In this document: piece by piece, positions 7,831 through 15,016 of the stretch | Numbering within the stretch: the stretch's first letter is position 1 | How the letters are laid out: the number at the start of each line of letters is the position of its first letter | DNA from: Verrucomicrobiales bacterium | GTDB lineage: Bacteria > Verrucomicrobiota > Verrucomicrobiia > Verrucomicrobiales > DEV007 | Length of the DNA stretch: 15,618 nucleotides | Assembly (NCBI GenBank): GCA_021648365.1 | Contig: JAKISY010000107.1 | Span: 1 to 15,618, forward strand | Reading direction: 5' to 3' | Program-made: the position numbers and the translations under genes | The notes under the pieces: model-generated | What the model was told of the DNA's origin: nothing | Databases searched by the model: none | Seen by the model: the letters and a program-made list of their open reading frames with translations, nothing else

Positions 7831-8053
7831 ATAAATTTAAAAGTGTGGTGGATGGTTCGGTCAAATGGCTGGAATTACGTGAATAAAGGCGGTTTTCACA
7901 CGAAGACACGAAGACACGAAGACACGAAGCTTTTTAATTCTATTTTTTCTTACTTCGTGCTTTCGTGTCTTCGTGTGAGACCTTTCTCGATGTTTTTTAG
8001 CTAGGATTCAACAGGCCCTAATAGTTACATAAATTTAAAAGTGTGGTGAATGG
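7831..8053. repeat. Palindromic intergenic element bounded by a 25-bp direct repeat
   Basis: The same sequence (ATAAATTTAAAAGTGTGGTG plus RATGG) occurs at 7831-7855 and 8029-8053, with 24 of 25 bases identical. Between the copies is a long palindrome. The left arm, 7896-7921, is made of 9-bp units (ACACGAAG-type) and pairs with 7953-7978 at 24 of 26 positions; the loop is T-rich. The layout looks like a palindromic insertion that duplicated its target. Removing it would leave about 38 bases between the upstream permease stop and the dehydrogenase ATG, a normal operon gap. Confidence 0.8.
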
Positions 8054-8056
8054 AGC

Positions 8057-9325
8057 TTATTGAGCTTGGTGAGGGATTTCTTCGGATTTTTTGTCACGAA
8101 AGAGAACAATAAAGAGGATGAGAATAACCACCAAATAACCGACTGGCAACATCCAGAATTGTTTCCATTGGGAAAAGTTGGTCTCGTCGGTGACGATTTT
8201 ATTGTAATAGTGGTCTGAAAATAGTTTAGAGCTAATGAGGAACGCAATGCCTTGAGTGAATACCGTGAGCAGACCTTGAGCTTGTGCCCGGATTTTTTCG
8301 TTCACATGTTTATCTACGTAGAGGTAACCAGATACGAAGACGAAGTCGTATGAGAAGCCGTGTAGTAGCACTCCTGCAAGCAACAAGGGATAAACTCCGT
8401 CAAGGTCGGAGCCGCCAGCAAGTTGATCGGCAGAAGTTGAGAATAGAAAATAACGAGCGATCCAGCAGACGACCCCAATCACAATTGTCCATTTGATACC
8501 TACTCTACTGAGGAAAAATGGCAGTGCAAAAAACAGCACTGGAAGTTCTGCAATTTGTCCCCATGTCAGGAATCCAACGTATTCTTTTACTCCTGCCTGA
8601 CTCAGATAACCAGATAGATTGGCCCAGTAAGGCATGAAGGCTACGCATAATAATAAGGATGCGAACATGAATACGGCAAAAGAGAACTTTTTAAAATAGG
8701 GCAAAGTGCCAGCGCCAACAAGTTCTCCAATGTTGACTTTTTCTCCTTTGCCTGGAGGGGTGGTTTTGGGTAGGAAGAAGGAGTAGATGCCTACCACGAA
8801 AGCAACGGCTGCTCCAACGTATAGTTGGTAGATAGAAGAATCGAAGTGGAAAATATGGCTAATTGACAAACCTGCGATGATCCAACCAAGAGTAGCAAAA
8901 ATACGAACGCGAGGGTATTCTTTTTCTGGGTTGGCAAGGTGCTTCAGGCAGATCGTATTCGATAAGCTGAGGGTAGGCATGAAGCAGAGAGCGTGAGCTA
9001 GTAGCAAGCCGACAAAAATGGAAGAGGTTTCAGGCTTGGCAAAAGAGGGGGCGATGGCTAAGAACACACCAGAGAGAAGCAATAGCAGTCCTTGCAATTT
9101 TTCCGCATTAAAAAATCGATCCGCAAAAAAGCCGATGAAGAAAGGAGTTATAATAGCGGCGATGGGAGTGCATGAATAGGCGTTACCAATGGCAGAGCCC
9201 ATTCCGGCTTTGACCATGAATCCACCAAGCCCGGCAAACCACGCCCCCCAAACAAAGAAGAGCAGGAACATCATTACGCTGAGATTGGCAAACAGACCGA
9301 CGCTGGATTTTTGGGGATTGGTCAT
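8057..9325 (-). CDS. MFS permease, nucleoside:H+ symporter-like (second paralogue)
   Basis: A 422-residue, strongly hydrophobic protein with about 12 membrane segments. It is clearly paralogous to the next gene upstream: shared marks are SVMMFLLFFVWGAWFA, MPTLSLSNTI, a GWIIAGL segment, a SYDFVFVSGYLYVDK segment and QWKQFWMLP. These fit the Nuc_H_symport (NupG/XapB-like) family of proton-coupled uptake permeases, although PVC members often sit in sugar loci and the substrate is unknown. The ATG at 9325 (MTNPQKSS) is chosen because the open frame further upstream to 9505 is non-hydrophobic, lacks family similarity and would overlap the neighbouring gene. It lies 77 nt after that gene, probably co-transcribed. 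The Shine-Dalgarno signal is weak. Confidence 0.92.
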   Translation of the reverse strand: MTNPQKSSVGLFANLSVMMFLLFFVWGAWFAGLGGFMVKAGMGSAIGNAYSCTPIAAIITPFFIGFFADRFFNAEKLQGLLLLLSGVFLAIAPSFAKPETSSIFVGLLLAHALCFMPTLSLSNTICLKHLANPEKEYPRVRIFATLGWIIAGLSISHIFHFDSSIYQLYVGAAVAFVVGIYSFFLPKTTPPGKGEKVNIGELVGAGTLPYFKKFSFAVFMFASLLLCVAFMPYWANLSGYLSQAGVKEYVGFLTWGQIAELPVLFFALPFFLSRVGIKWTIVIGVVCWIARYFLFSTSADQLAGGSDLDGVYPLLLAGVLLHGFSYDFVFVSGYLYVDKHVNEKIRAQAQGLLTVFTQGIAFLISSKLFSDHYYNKIVTDETNFSQWKQFWMLPVGYLVVILILFIVLFRDKKSEEIPHQAQ

Positions 9326-9402
9326 GGCTGAGGTTTTTTGCAGTTCTCGCCAGAAAAGGCAAGAACGTTTTTCTTGAAAAATGGCAGTCCAATATGGATG
9401 GC

Positions 9403-10734
9403 TTACTCGTCTTCGTGAACTTGGGTTTTGTCCCAGAAGCCGACAAAAAAGACCACGGCGATCACGAATGCCATGATGGCGGGCAGGATCCAGAACTCTT
9501 TCCACTGCATCATGGTGCTGGAGATGAGTTCGGCATCGACACTGTCGGGCATGTTGACGGAAAACATTTTGCTCATTTTTTGACCGAAGGATAAATCTGA
9601 GCTGTCACGTGCTGCTGTGATGGTATCGTTGAGATTTTTTAGTTTTGAAACTTGTCCAACTTTGCCGAAGGCAACTTTGTAGCCAAAAAACATGCCTACG
9701 CCTTGAGTGATGAAGACCAGTAAGCTCTGCACCTGACCACGGATTTCTTTGGGCGCGACTTTGTCCGCATACATGAAGCCGGTGACAAAGAAGAAGTCGT
9801 AACAAATACCATGCAGGGCGATACCGGCAAATAACATCCATGCGACTTGATCTGGAGCACCAAAAGCAAACAGCAGGTAGCGCACTACCCAGGCTAACAT
9901 GCCGATCAAGATCATCCATTTGACGCCGAGCTTTCTGAAAAAGAAGGGGATCAGTAACATGAAAAAGATTTCGGACATTTGTCCGAGAGTCATGGAAGAG
10001 GCGGCTTGTTCAAAACCTGCATTGGTCAGGTAGTCTGAAGTTAGGCCGTAGTAATAGGCTAAGGGGATGCAGATGAGGCCTGAGCAAATGATGAAAACGG
10101 CGAAGGCTGGTTTGGCAAGCAACTTCCACGCATCTATCATCAATAAGGTTTTGATGTCGATCTTCTGCCCTTTCGCGGGAGCGGGAGTGTGAGGAAGAAA
10201 GAAAGAATAGACTCCCAAAATGATGGAGCTGATGGCGGCGAGTCTGAAGATGTCAAGGTTGGTGCTCCAACCGAGAAAACCGACGACTAAGCCAGCGACA
10301 ATCCAGCCTATGGTTCCCCAGACGCGAACTTTGGGAAAGGAAATGCGATCTAGATGAGAAAAGGCGATGGTATTGCTCAGTCCCAGCGTTGGCATGTAAC
10401 ACAGCATGTGACCGAGGAAAAGTTTGACCATCAGGTCACCGTTGCCAGCTGCCGCGGCATTGCCAGCAAAATACATCAGCACGCCTCCTAGCAGGAAAAG
10501 CACAGCCATGACGATCTGGGAGGGGAAGAAGCGGTCGGCGATGATGCCGAGAAAGAGTGGGGCAAAGATTGCGCCGAGGGGGGCGGTGCCATACGCGGCT
10601 CCAATAGAGTCCGCGAGTTCATTAGATCCCAGAGCAGCACCGAGAGTAGCAAACCAAGTGCCCCAAACGAAAAACTGGAGGAACATCATGACGCTCAGTC
10701 GTGGCATGGCGGAAGAAGAAGATTGGCTTGGCAT
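9403..10734 (-). CDS. MFS permease, nucleoside:H+ symporter-like (first paralogue)
   Basis: A 443-residue inner-membrane permease with about 12 hydrophobic segments, starting MPSQSSSSAMPRL and entering the first segment at SVMMFLQFFVWGTWFA. Family marks are MPTLGLSNTIAF, RVWGTIGWIVAGL, a CYDFFFVTGFMYADK segment and QWKEFWILP. It matches the Nuc_H_symport type. Compared with its paralogue it carries a longer charged loop (about residues 355-400, KVGQVSKLKN to DAELI) before the last segment. It is the promoter-proximal gene of the minus-strand cluster and faces the DUF3604 gene across 213 bp. The tandem pair suggests duplication followed by specialisation on related substrates. Confidence 0.93.
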   Translation of the reverse strand: MPSQSSSSAMPRLSVMMFLQFFVWGTWFATLGAALGSNELADSIGAAYGTAPLGAIFAPLFLGIIADRFFPSQIVMAVLFLLGGVLMYFAGNAAAAGNGDLMVKLFLGHMLCYMPTLGLSNTIAFSHLDRISFPKVRVWGTIGWIVAGLVVGFLGWSTNLDIFRLAAISSIILGVYSFFLPHTPAPAKGQKIDIKTLLMIDAWKLLAKPAFAVFIICSGLICIPLAYYYGLTSDYLTNAGFEQAASSMTLGQMSEIFFMLLIPFFFRKLGVKWMILIGMLAWVVRYLLFAFGAPDQVAWMLFAGIALHGICYDFFFVTGFMYADKVAPKEIRGQVQSLLVFITQGVGMFFGYKVAFGKVGQVSKLKNLNDTITAARDSSDLSFGQKMSKMFSVNMPDSVDAELISSTMMQWKEFWILPAIMAFVIAVVFFVGFWDKTQVHEDE

Positions 10735-10947
10735 AGTCTGCTGGAGTATTGGCTAGGTTGAGTGGCTTTGTTTTAAAGGCGGAGTAGATTATGGAATGTC
10801 TAGGTTAGGCAAGGATAAGGACTCGTAAAATGAAAAAAGTTGATATTGCGGTTTTTATTGGTGAGTTGTTGCGGCCAGTGCGTGAGATTTTACAGTCACA
10901 TGTAGTATTGACGGGTGATTTGGTGTTTGCTAGGCTAGCTCCTAATC
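10735..10947. promoter_or_regulatory. Divergent intergenic region, probable promoters for both sides
   Basis: These 213 bp separate the start codons of the minus-strand permease operon and the plus-strand DUF3604 gene, so promoters for both are expected here. I could not assign convincing -35/-10 pairs. A good Shine-Dalgarno pair (AAGGATAAGGA, 10811-10821) precedes an ATG at 10830 that opens a 74-codon frame running into the DUF3604 gene in another frame. That product has no recognisable features. Confidence 0.45.
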
Positions 10948-12852
10948 ATGAGAAAACATTTTACCACGGCAGCTTGTCTTTTTGGCGCTTTTTTCCCCAC
11001 GCTTCACGCCCAGACCGATGCGCAGATGGAGAAGAAGGATATGAAACTTCCTAAGAAGGAATTTTCTCCTTATGTCAATCGGGCCTACCCGACCAATGTG
11101 TATTTTGGCGATACGCATTTGCATACTGATTTGTCGATGGATGCAGGAACTTTTGGCAATCGACTGGGTTTGGATGAGGCTTACCGTTTTTGCCGTGGAG
11201 AGCAAGTCACCGCTTCTGGAGGTTATCAAGTCAAGCTGGCACGACCATTGGATTTTGTGGTGGTGGCGGATCATTCGGACGGCATGGGATTTTTCTCGAT
11301 GCTGGCTGAAGGTGATCCTGAATTCATGAAAAAGGAAGAAGGTCGTCGTTGGAATCAGGCGATCAAGAATGGCGGACAGGATGCGGTGAATGCTTCGCTG
11401 GAAATCATCACCAGTTTTGCTCAGGGCAAATTTCCCTGGCCTACCAATAACCCTAAATACATGAAGCCAGTGTGGGAAAGTGTGATCGCTGCGGCGGAGA
11501 AGTATAATGATCCGGGAACATTCACTGCGTTTATTGGTTATGAATGGACGTCTTTGCTGAGAGGAAACAATCTGCACCGCAATGTGATCTATCGAGGCAA
11601 TGGAGACACGGCTAGGCAGACTTTGCCCTACACGCTGGCGGACAGCAGTGACCCGGAAAAACTGTGGCAGACGATGGCGGCTTACGAAGAAAAGACCGGA
11701 GATCAAGTGTTGGCAATCGCTCATAATGGTAATCTATTCAACGGTATGATGTTTGATGTGGAAACCCAGTCGGGAGGCCCTATTACCAAGGATTATGCCG
11801 AGCGGCGTCAACGATGGGAGCCGCTTTATGAAAGCACACAAATCAAAGGAGACGGGGAGGCTCACGGATTGCTCTCGCCGGATGATGAATTCGCTGATTA
11901 CGAAACCTGGGATCTGGGTAATCTCGACATGAGTGAGGCGAAAACCGATGCCATGCTGGTTGGGGAATACGCTCGTTCAGGACTCAAAAGAGGCCTTGAA
12001 TTCGAAGAAAAACTGGGAGTGAACCCTTACAAATTCGGTCAAGTGGGCAGCACAGATTCACACACCTCTTTGCCTGCGGTAGAGGAAGATAACTTCTTTG
12101 GTAAACACTCTGGAGTGGAGCCGGATGCCCATCGAGCTACGCATGTGGTGATCGGTGGTGAGAACGGTAAAATCATGGGTTACCAAATGGCAGCATCGGG
12201 ATACGCTGCGGTATGGGCCAAGGAGAATACTCGCGCGTCATTGTGGGATGCGATGAAGCGTAAGGAAACTTACGCGACGACTGGTTCACGAATGGTGGTG
12301 CGTTTTTTTGGAGGCTGGGATTTTGTCGAAGAAGATACCCAGACCCGGATGCCAGCTGATGCAGGGTATTCCAAGGGTGTGCCGATGGGGGGTGATTTGT
12401 CAGCGGCGCCTGAGGGCAAATCACCGACCTTTTTAGTGGCGGCTTTGAAAGACGCAATGAGCGGTAATCTTGATCGAATACAGGTTATCAAGGGGTGGGT
12501 GGACAAGGATGGCAAAGCGCAAGAGCGTATCTATGATGTGGCGGTGTCTGATGGTCGCAAGATTGATAAAGACGGTCGTTGCAAAAAAGCTGTCGGAAAT
12601 ACGGTGAATGTTGAAAAGGCGACTTGGAAAAATACCATTGGTGATTCGGAACTGATCGCGGTGTGGAAGGATCCTGATTTTGATAGCCAGCAACGAGCGT
12701 TTTATTACCTGCGGGTGATTGAGATTCCGACTCCGCGTTGGACCGCTTATGAAGCTAAGCGTTTTGGCGTCAAAATGCCGGAGAAGGTCAAAATGACGAC
12801 GCAAGAACGGGCTTACACCGCCCCGATTTGGTATAGTCCTTCGAGGGTGTGA
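10948..12852 (+). CDS. Secreted DUF3604 protein (PHP-like metal-dependent hydrolase fold), 3' end altered by IS
   Basis: 634 residues. The N-terminus is a Sec signal peptide (Lys/Arg, then TTAACLFGAFFPT, probable cut after LHA at about 21), so the product is exported. Conserved DUF3604 sites are GDTHLHTD (54-61), VADHSDG (106-112), H210 in NLHRN, H259 in AHNGN and DSH (370-372). These His/Asp residues look like the metal ligands of a PHP-type hydrolase; the family's reaction is not established. The end ERAYTAPIWYSP is the usual family ending, but the next residues and the TGA come from the terminal repeat of an insertion sequence starting at 12845. The protein is therefore probably still functional, having lost at most a short tail. 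Divergence from the permease operon suggests a shared substrate, by inference. Confidence 0.93.
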   Translation: MRKHFTTAACLFGAFFPTLHAQTDAQMEKKDMKLPKKEFSPYVNRAYPTNVYFGDTHLHTDLSMDAGTFGNRLGLDEAYRFCRGEQVTASGGYQVKLARPLDFVVVADHSDGMGFFSMLAEGDPEFMKKEEGRRWNQAIKNGGQDAVNASLEIITSFAQGKFPWPTNNPKYMKPVWESVIAAAEKYNDPGTFTAFIGYEWTSLLRGNNLHRNVIYRGNGDTARQTLPYTLADSSDPEKLWQTMAAYEEKTGDQVLAIAHNGNLFNGMMFDVETQSGGPITKDYAERRQRWEPLYESTQIKGDGEAHGLLSPDDEFADYETWDLGNLDMSEAKTDAMLVGEYARSGLKRGLEFEEKLGVNPYKFGQVGSTDSHTSLPAVEEDNFFGKHSGVEPDAHRATHVVIGGENGKIMGYQMAASGYAAVWAKENTRASLWDAMKRKETYATTGSRMVVRFFGGWDFVEEDTQTRMPADAGYSKGVPMGGDLSAAPEGKSPTFLVAALKDAMSGNLDRIQVIKGWVDKDGKAQERIYDVAVSDGRKIDKDGRCKKAVGNTVNVEKATWKNTIGDSELIAVWKDPDFDSQQRAFYYLRVIEIPTPRWTAYEAKRFGVKMPEKVKMTTQERAYTAPIWYSPSRV

Positions 12853-12865
12853 ATGAAAGTGAGGG
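12845..12865 (+). repeat. Left terminal inverted repeat of the IS
   Basis: Twenty-one bases identical to the reverse complement of 14320-14340; the match fails at the next base on both sides. It contains the TGA (12850-12852) that now ends the DUF3604 frame. Confidence 0.97.
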
Positions 12866-12869
12866 GAAG

Positions 12870-12908
12870 AAGTTATAATAATCATAATTTTAATAATTAT
12901 TATAACTT
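12870..12908. repeat. AT-rich 13-bp perfect hairpin inside the left IS end
   Basis: AAGTTATAATAAT at 12870-12882 pairs perfectly with ATTATTATAACTT at 12896-12908 around a 13-base AT-rich loop. It lies between the left end of the element and the transposase start at 12942. It may block read-through transcription or translation from the host gene, or serve as a transposase-binding site. Confidence 0.8.
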
Positions 12909-12941
12909 GTACTTTGATATTTATGCGTATCTTTAGTAGGC

Positions 12942-13343
12942 GTGAACACATCATCTAACTCCAACGAGCAATCCGCCCCGATCACAGAAGAAGAATACGC
13001 CCTTCTTTCTCAACTCCGCGCCAATCCCATTGCCGCGAAACGTTTCCGAACTATTATGAGCCGCTTCGAGCAGGAAGTCGCTTCGGGAATGGATGCCCAT
13101 GAGGCTGAGATGATGGTCATTGAAGAAATCCAGCAACTGGGGCGCTCGCTGCTTGATCAATGGGCTGAGAACACTCACAAGGACACCATTGAGCAAGCTC
13201 GACGCAACGATCCAGGCCTTCTGGGTAACGGAAAAAAAACTCCAGTGGTATTCCACCTTCGGAACCATTGTCGTAGAAGAGCAGGTGCTGCGAGAGAGCC
13301 GAGTCGGTGGAAGCGTAAAGCGGCCTTTTCGGGATACCATTAA
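12942..13343 (+). CDS. ISKra4-like transposase, N-terminal frame
   Basis: GTG start at 12942 (MNTSSNSNEQSAPITEEEYA), the first start after an in-frame TGA at 12915. The genuine coding part runs to about 13231 (LLDQWAENTHKDTIEQARRN then DPGLLGNG) and has the helical, charged character of the N-terminus of ISKra4 transposases. From the A8 tract at 13232-13239 onward this frame reads a basic tail (HCRRRAGAAREPSRW) that is out of frame, and family similarity continues in the other frame. Reading the full transposase needs a net +1 shift, or loss of one A in the mRNA. By itself this product has no catalytic residues. It may be a regulator, or simply the result of a mutation. Confidence 0.75.
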   Translation: MNTSSNSNEQSAPITEEEYALLSQLRANPIAAKRFRTIMSRFEQEVASGMDAHEAEMMVIEEIQQLGRSLLDQWAENTHKDTIEQARRNDPGLLGNGKKTPVVFHLRNHCRRRAGAAREPSRWKRKAAFSGYH

Positions 13344-14319
13344 GGTAAGCTCCCACGGATGTTCTCTGCCGCTACAACGGCGTATCGCCGATTTTGGAGC
13401 GGAACGTAGTGGACGAAATGCGGTTGCAGCCTTAGCTGAACATTACTCAATTGAGGTGCCTCTTTATACCGTCGATGCGATTACCCAGGCAGCGGCCAAA
13501 GAAGCTAACATATTTAATCAGCAGCAATCCTCTGGGGAAAATCCTGCGGTGATTCAAATCACCCAAATTGATGGATCAATGGTTCCCATCGTTGATTTTG
13601 CAAGAGCTGAGGACGTTTTAGATCCTGACAAGAAAGCCGACAAACGCAAACGTAGGCAGTGCCAATGGAAGGAAATTCGAGTATGCTCCACCCGCGACCC
13701 ATCCAAGGCTGACGCACGTTACGGGGTAAGTTTTGGGGGAGTCTTAGAGGCAGGACTGATGATGCGTATGAACTGTGAGCAAGAAGGGATGGATGAGAAT
13801 ACTTACATTCACGGAGTGGGGGATGGAGCGAGTTGGATTGCTGATCAGTTTGAAAAACAGTTCGGGACACAAGGCTCTTTCCTGCTCGATTTTTATCATA
13901 CTGGTGACTATCTGGGCGCAGCCTCGGAGAGTTGCGTGCACTCTAAAACCCCTGCGGAGAAAAAGAAATGGATGGACCGGCAGAAAAAACGCCTTAAAGA
14001 AAACCAACATGGGCAGGTTCTCAAAACCCTAGAGAAGTTTAAAGAATCTGATGGCGTGGCTGATGCGAATGCCCCCGTTCGGCAGTGTTGGCGTTATCTG
14101 AAAAACCGTCAAGACCAACTCGATTATCAAGGCGCTATTGCCCAGGACTTGCCGATTGGATCTGGAGAAATAGAAAGCGCTCACCGCCACCTCATCCAGC
14201 AACGCCTCAAACTTTCGGGCGCGTGGTGGCTCAAGGAAACGGCCTCGAACATGGCCCAACTCCGCGTTACCCGAGCCAATCAGCTATGGGATGCCTTTTG
14301 GAATCAAAAAGCCGCATAA
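13120..14319 (+). CDS. ISKra4-like transposase, catalytic frame (DDE)
   Basis: Numbered from the ATG at 13120, the genuine part begins near residue 40 (KKLQWYSTFGTIVVEEQ), just after the A8 tract; before that the frame shadows the N-terminal ORF. Catalytic-type motifs are QIDGSMVPIV (D151), GVGDGASWI (D235), FLLDFYH (D257, H260) and GSGEIESAHRHLIQQRLK (E350/E352), followed by GAWW. This order of DDE-like motifs is that of ISKra4 transposases, which cut and join the element ends. The TAA at 14317-14319 abuts the right inverted repeat. The catalytic half appears intact, so activity depends on the frame shift. Confidence 0.85.
   Translation: MKKSSNWGARCLINGLRTLTRTPLSKLDATIQAFWVTEKKLQWYSTFGTIVVEEQVLRESRVGGSVKRPFRDTIKVSSHGCSLPLQRRIADFGAERSGRNAVAALAEHYSIEVPLYTVDAITQAAAKEANIFNQQQSSGENPAVIQITQIDGSMVPIVDFARAEDVLDPDKKADKRKRRQCQWKEIRVCSTRDPSKADARYGVSFGGVLEAGLMMRMNCEQEGMDENTYIHGVGDGASWIADQFEKQFGTQGSFLLDFYHTGDYLGAASESCVHSKTPAEKKKWMDRQKKRLKENQHGQVLKTLEKFKESDGVADANAPVRQCWRYLKNRQDQLDYQGAIAQDLPIGSGEIESAHRHLIQQRLKLSGAWWLKETASNMAQLRVTRANQLWDAFWNQKAA
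13232..13239 (+). other. A8 homopolymer at the transposase frame junction
   Basis: GG followed by eight A and then CTCC. The N-terminal frame reads GGA AAA AAA ACT; the catalytic frame reads GAA AAA AAA CTC. Both give Lys-Lys here, so a shift within the tract joins the two parts without changing residues. An A7 transcript would fuse them exactly. Polymerase slippage, ribosomal +1/-2 shifting, a true mutation and a sequencing error are all possible. Confidence 0.7.
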
Positions 14320-14340
14320 CCCTCACTTTCATTCACACCC
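14320..14340 (-). repeat. Right terminal inverted repeat of the IS
   Basis: Perfect reverse complement of 12845-12865 over 21 bases. It begins one base after the transposase stop codon. Confidence 0.97.
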
Positions 14341-14514
14341 AAGATGGAGGGAATGCGGGGGGGGGGATTTTGAATTGGCTGAGAACCTCGTTTTCTGGCC
14401 TTAGACCAATTTCGGGGATAAGCTCGTAGCTGTTATGGAGTGCGTGTAGCTTGCTACTTCTTTCACTATTCGCAGATTAGATATCTCTAGCGACCATGAA
14501 TCTCAACCCCCTTC
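14341..14514. other. IS flank without a gene, containing a G10 tract
   Basis: No supported gene or RNA was found. A run of ten G lies at 14357-14366. If the IS is removed and the flanks are joined (TTCGA to AAGATGG), the DUF3604 frame would run about 30 more codons to a TAG at 14427, through the G10 tract. The joined reading has no resemblance to the family and cannot be taken as the original tail. Confidence 0.5.
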
Positions 14515-14939
14515 ATGATGGCACGAATGGGTAAGTCGTTCTTCGTTGTTATGGCTCTGCTAGCCTTCGGTCTCGTCTATCTCTATTTCACCAGTTTGTG
14601 GAGCTTCATGTTGACGATTATTTCCACCGCCCTTTTTGTCGCAATCGGCCTAATCGGATACATTTACCTTATGCGCTTCCGCGTGCTGGAAGGATTTTCG
14701 ATAAAGCTGATGAGCCAACGGTCACATTCGTTTTTTCGGAGGACGGAATCAGGACCGAATCCGATTTGGGAACCTCGGATCTGAAATGGGAAGTATTCGA
14801 GGAGATTCTCAAGTTCCCGGATGTTTGACTGATCATTTACGCAAAAGGCGGATACATGACTCTGCAGCTTGATCAAATGACACCGGAATACTTTGAGTTC
14901 ATTGATGCCAGCGTCGGAGAGGCTGGAAAAGAAAATTAA
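14515..14939 (+). pseudogene. Decayed YcxB-like membrane protein gene
   Basis: The first part (frame of 14515) has two membrane segments (FFVVMALLAFGLVYLYF and FMLTIISTALFVAIGLIGYI). Similarity then moves to the frame of 14598 near 14690-14700, giving DEPTVTFVFSEDGIRTES and LGTSDLKWEVFEEILKFPDV, the typical YcxB-like C-terminal domain. A TGA at 14826-14828 interrupts this, very likely a mutated Trp codon, since the frame continues with LIIYAKGGYMTL to a TAA at 14937. The gene therefore carries a frameshift, perhaps with a small deletion because the segment after the membrane part looks short, plus a nonsense codon. The usual family N-terminus before the first membrane segment is also not visible. 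YcxB-like proteins are small bacterial membrane proteins of unknown role. Confidence 0.75.
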
Positions 14940-15016
14940 AAAATTGATAGACCTATTCTGAGTATTACCCTAAATAAAAGCACTCCAAGCCTGCCTTTCT
15001 AGGCTGCCCTCTGCAA

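Larger units (their letters stand above)
12845..14340 (+). mobile_element. ISKra4-like insertion sequence, 1,496 bp
   Basis: The ends are perfect 21-bp inverted repeats (12845-12865 and 14320-14340), beginning GGGTGTGAATG. One transposase gene, split over two frames, fills the inside and stops one base before the right repeat. Size, GGG ends and transposase motifs fit the ISKra4 family. No target-site duplication is visible: the left flank ends TCCTTCGA and the right flank begins AAGATGGA. This fits an ISKra4 subgroup that makes none, or loss of one flank. The element interrupts the 3' end of the DUF3604 gene. Confidence 0.93.

Noticed and set aside
9326..9505. Upstream extension of the second permease (60 more residues to an ATG at 9505)
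   Set aside because: The added residues are charged and Cys/Arg-rich, do not resemble the family, and would overlap the 3' end of the first permease gene. The family N-terminus begins right after the ATG at 9325.
10908..10936. TTGACG, 17-bp spacer, TAGGCT as a sigma70 promoter of the DUF3604 gene
   Set aside because: The -10 is poor (three of six) and the expected start would leave only about 5 nt before the ATG. It could only serve a leaderless transcript.
14341..14429. Remnant of the original DUF3604 C-terminus after the IS
   Set aside because: Joining the flanks gives an open frame of about 30 codons, but it has no family resemblance and passes through a G10 tract, so it cannot be told from chance.
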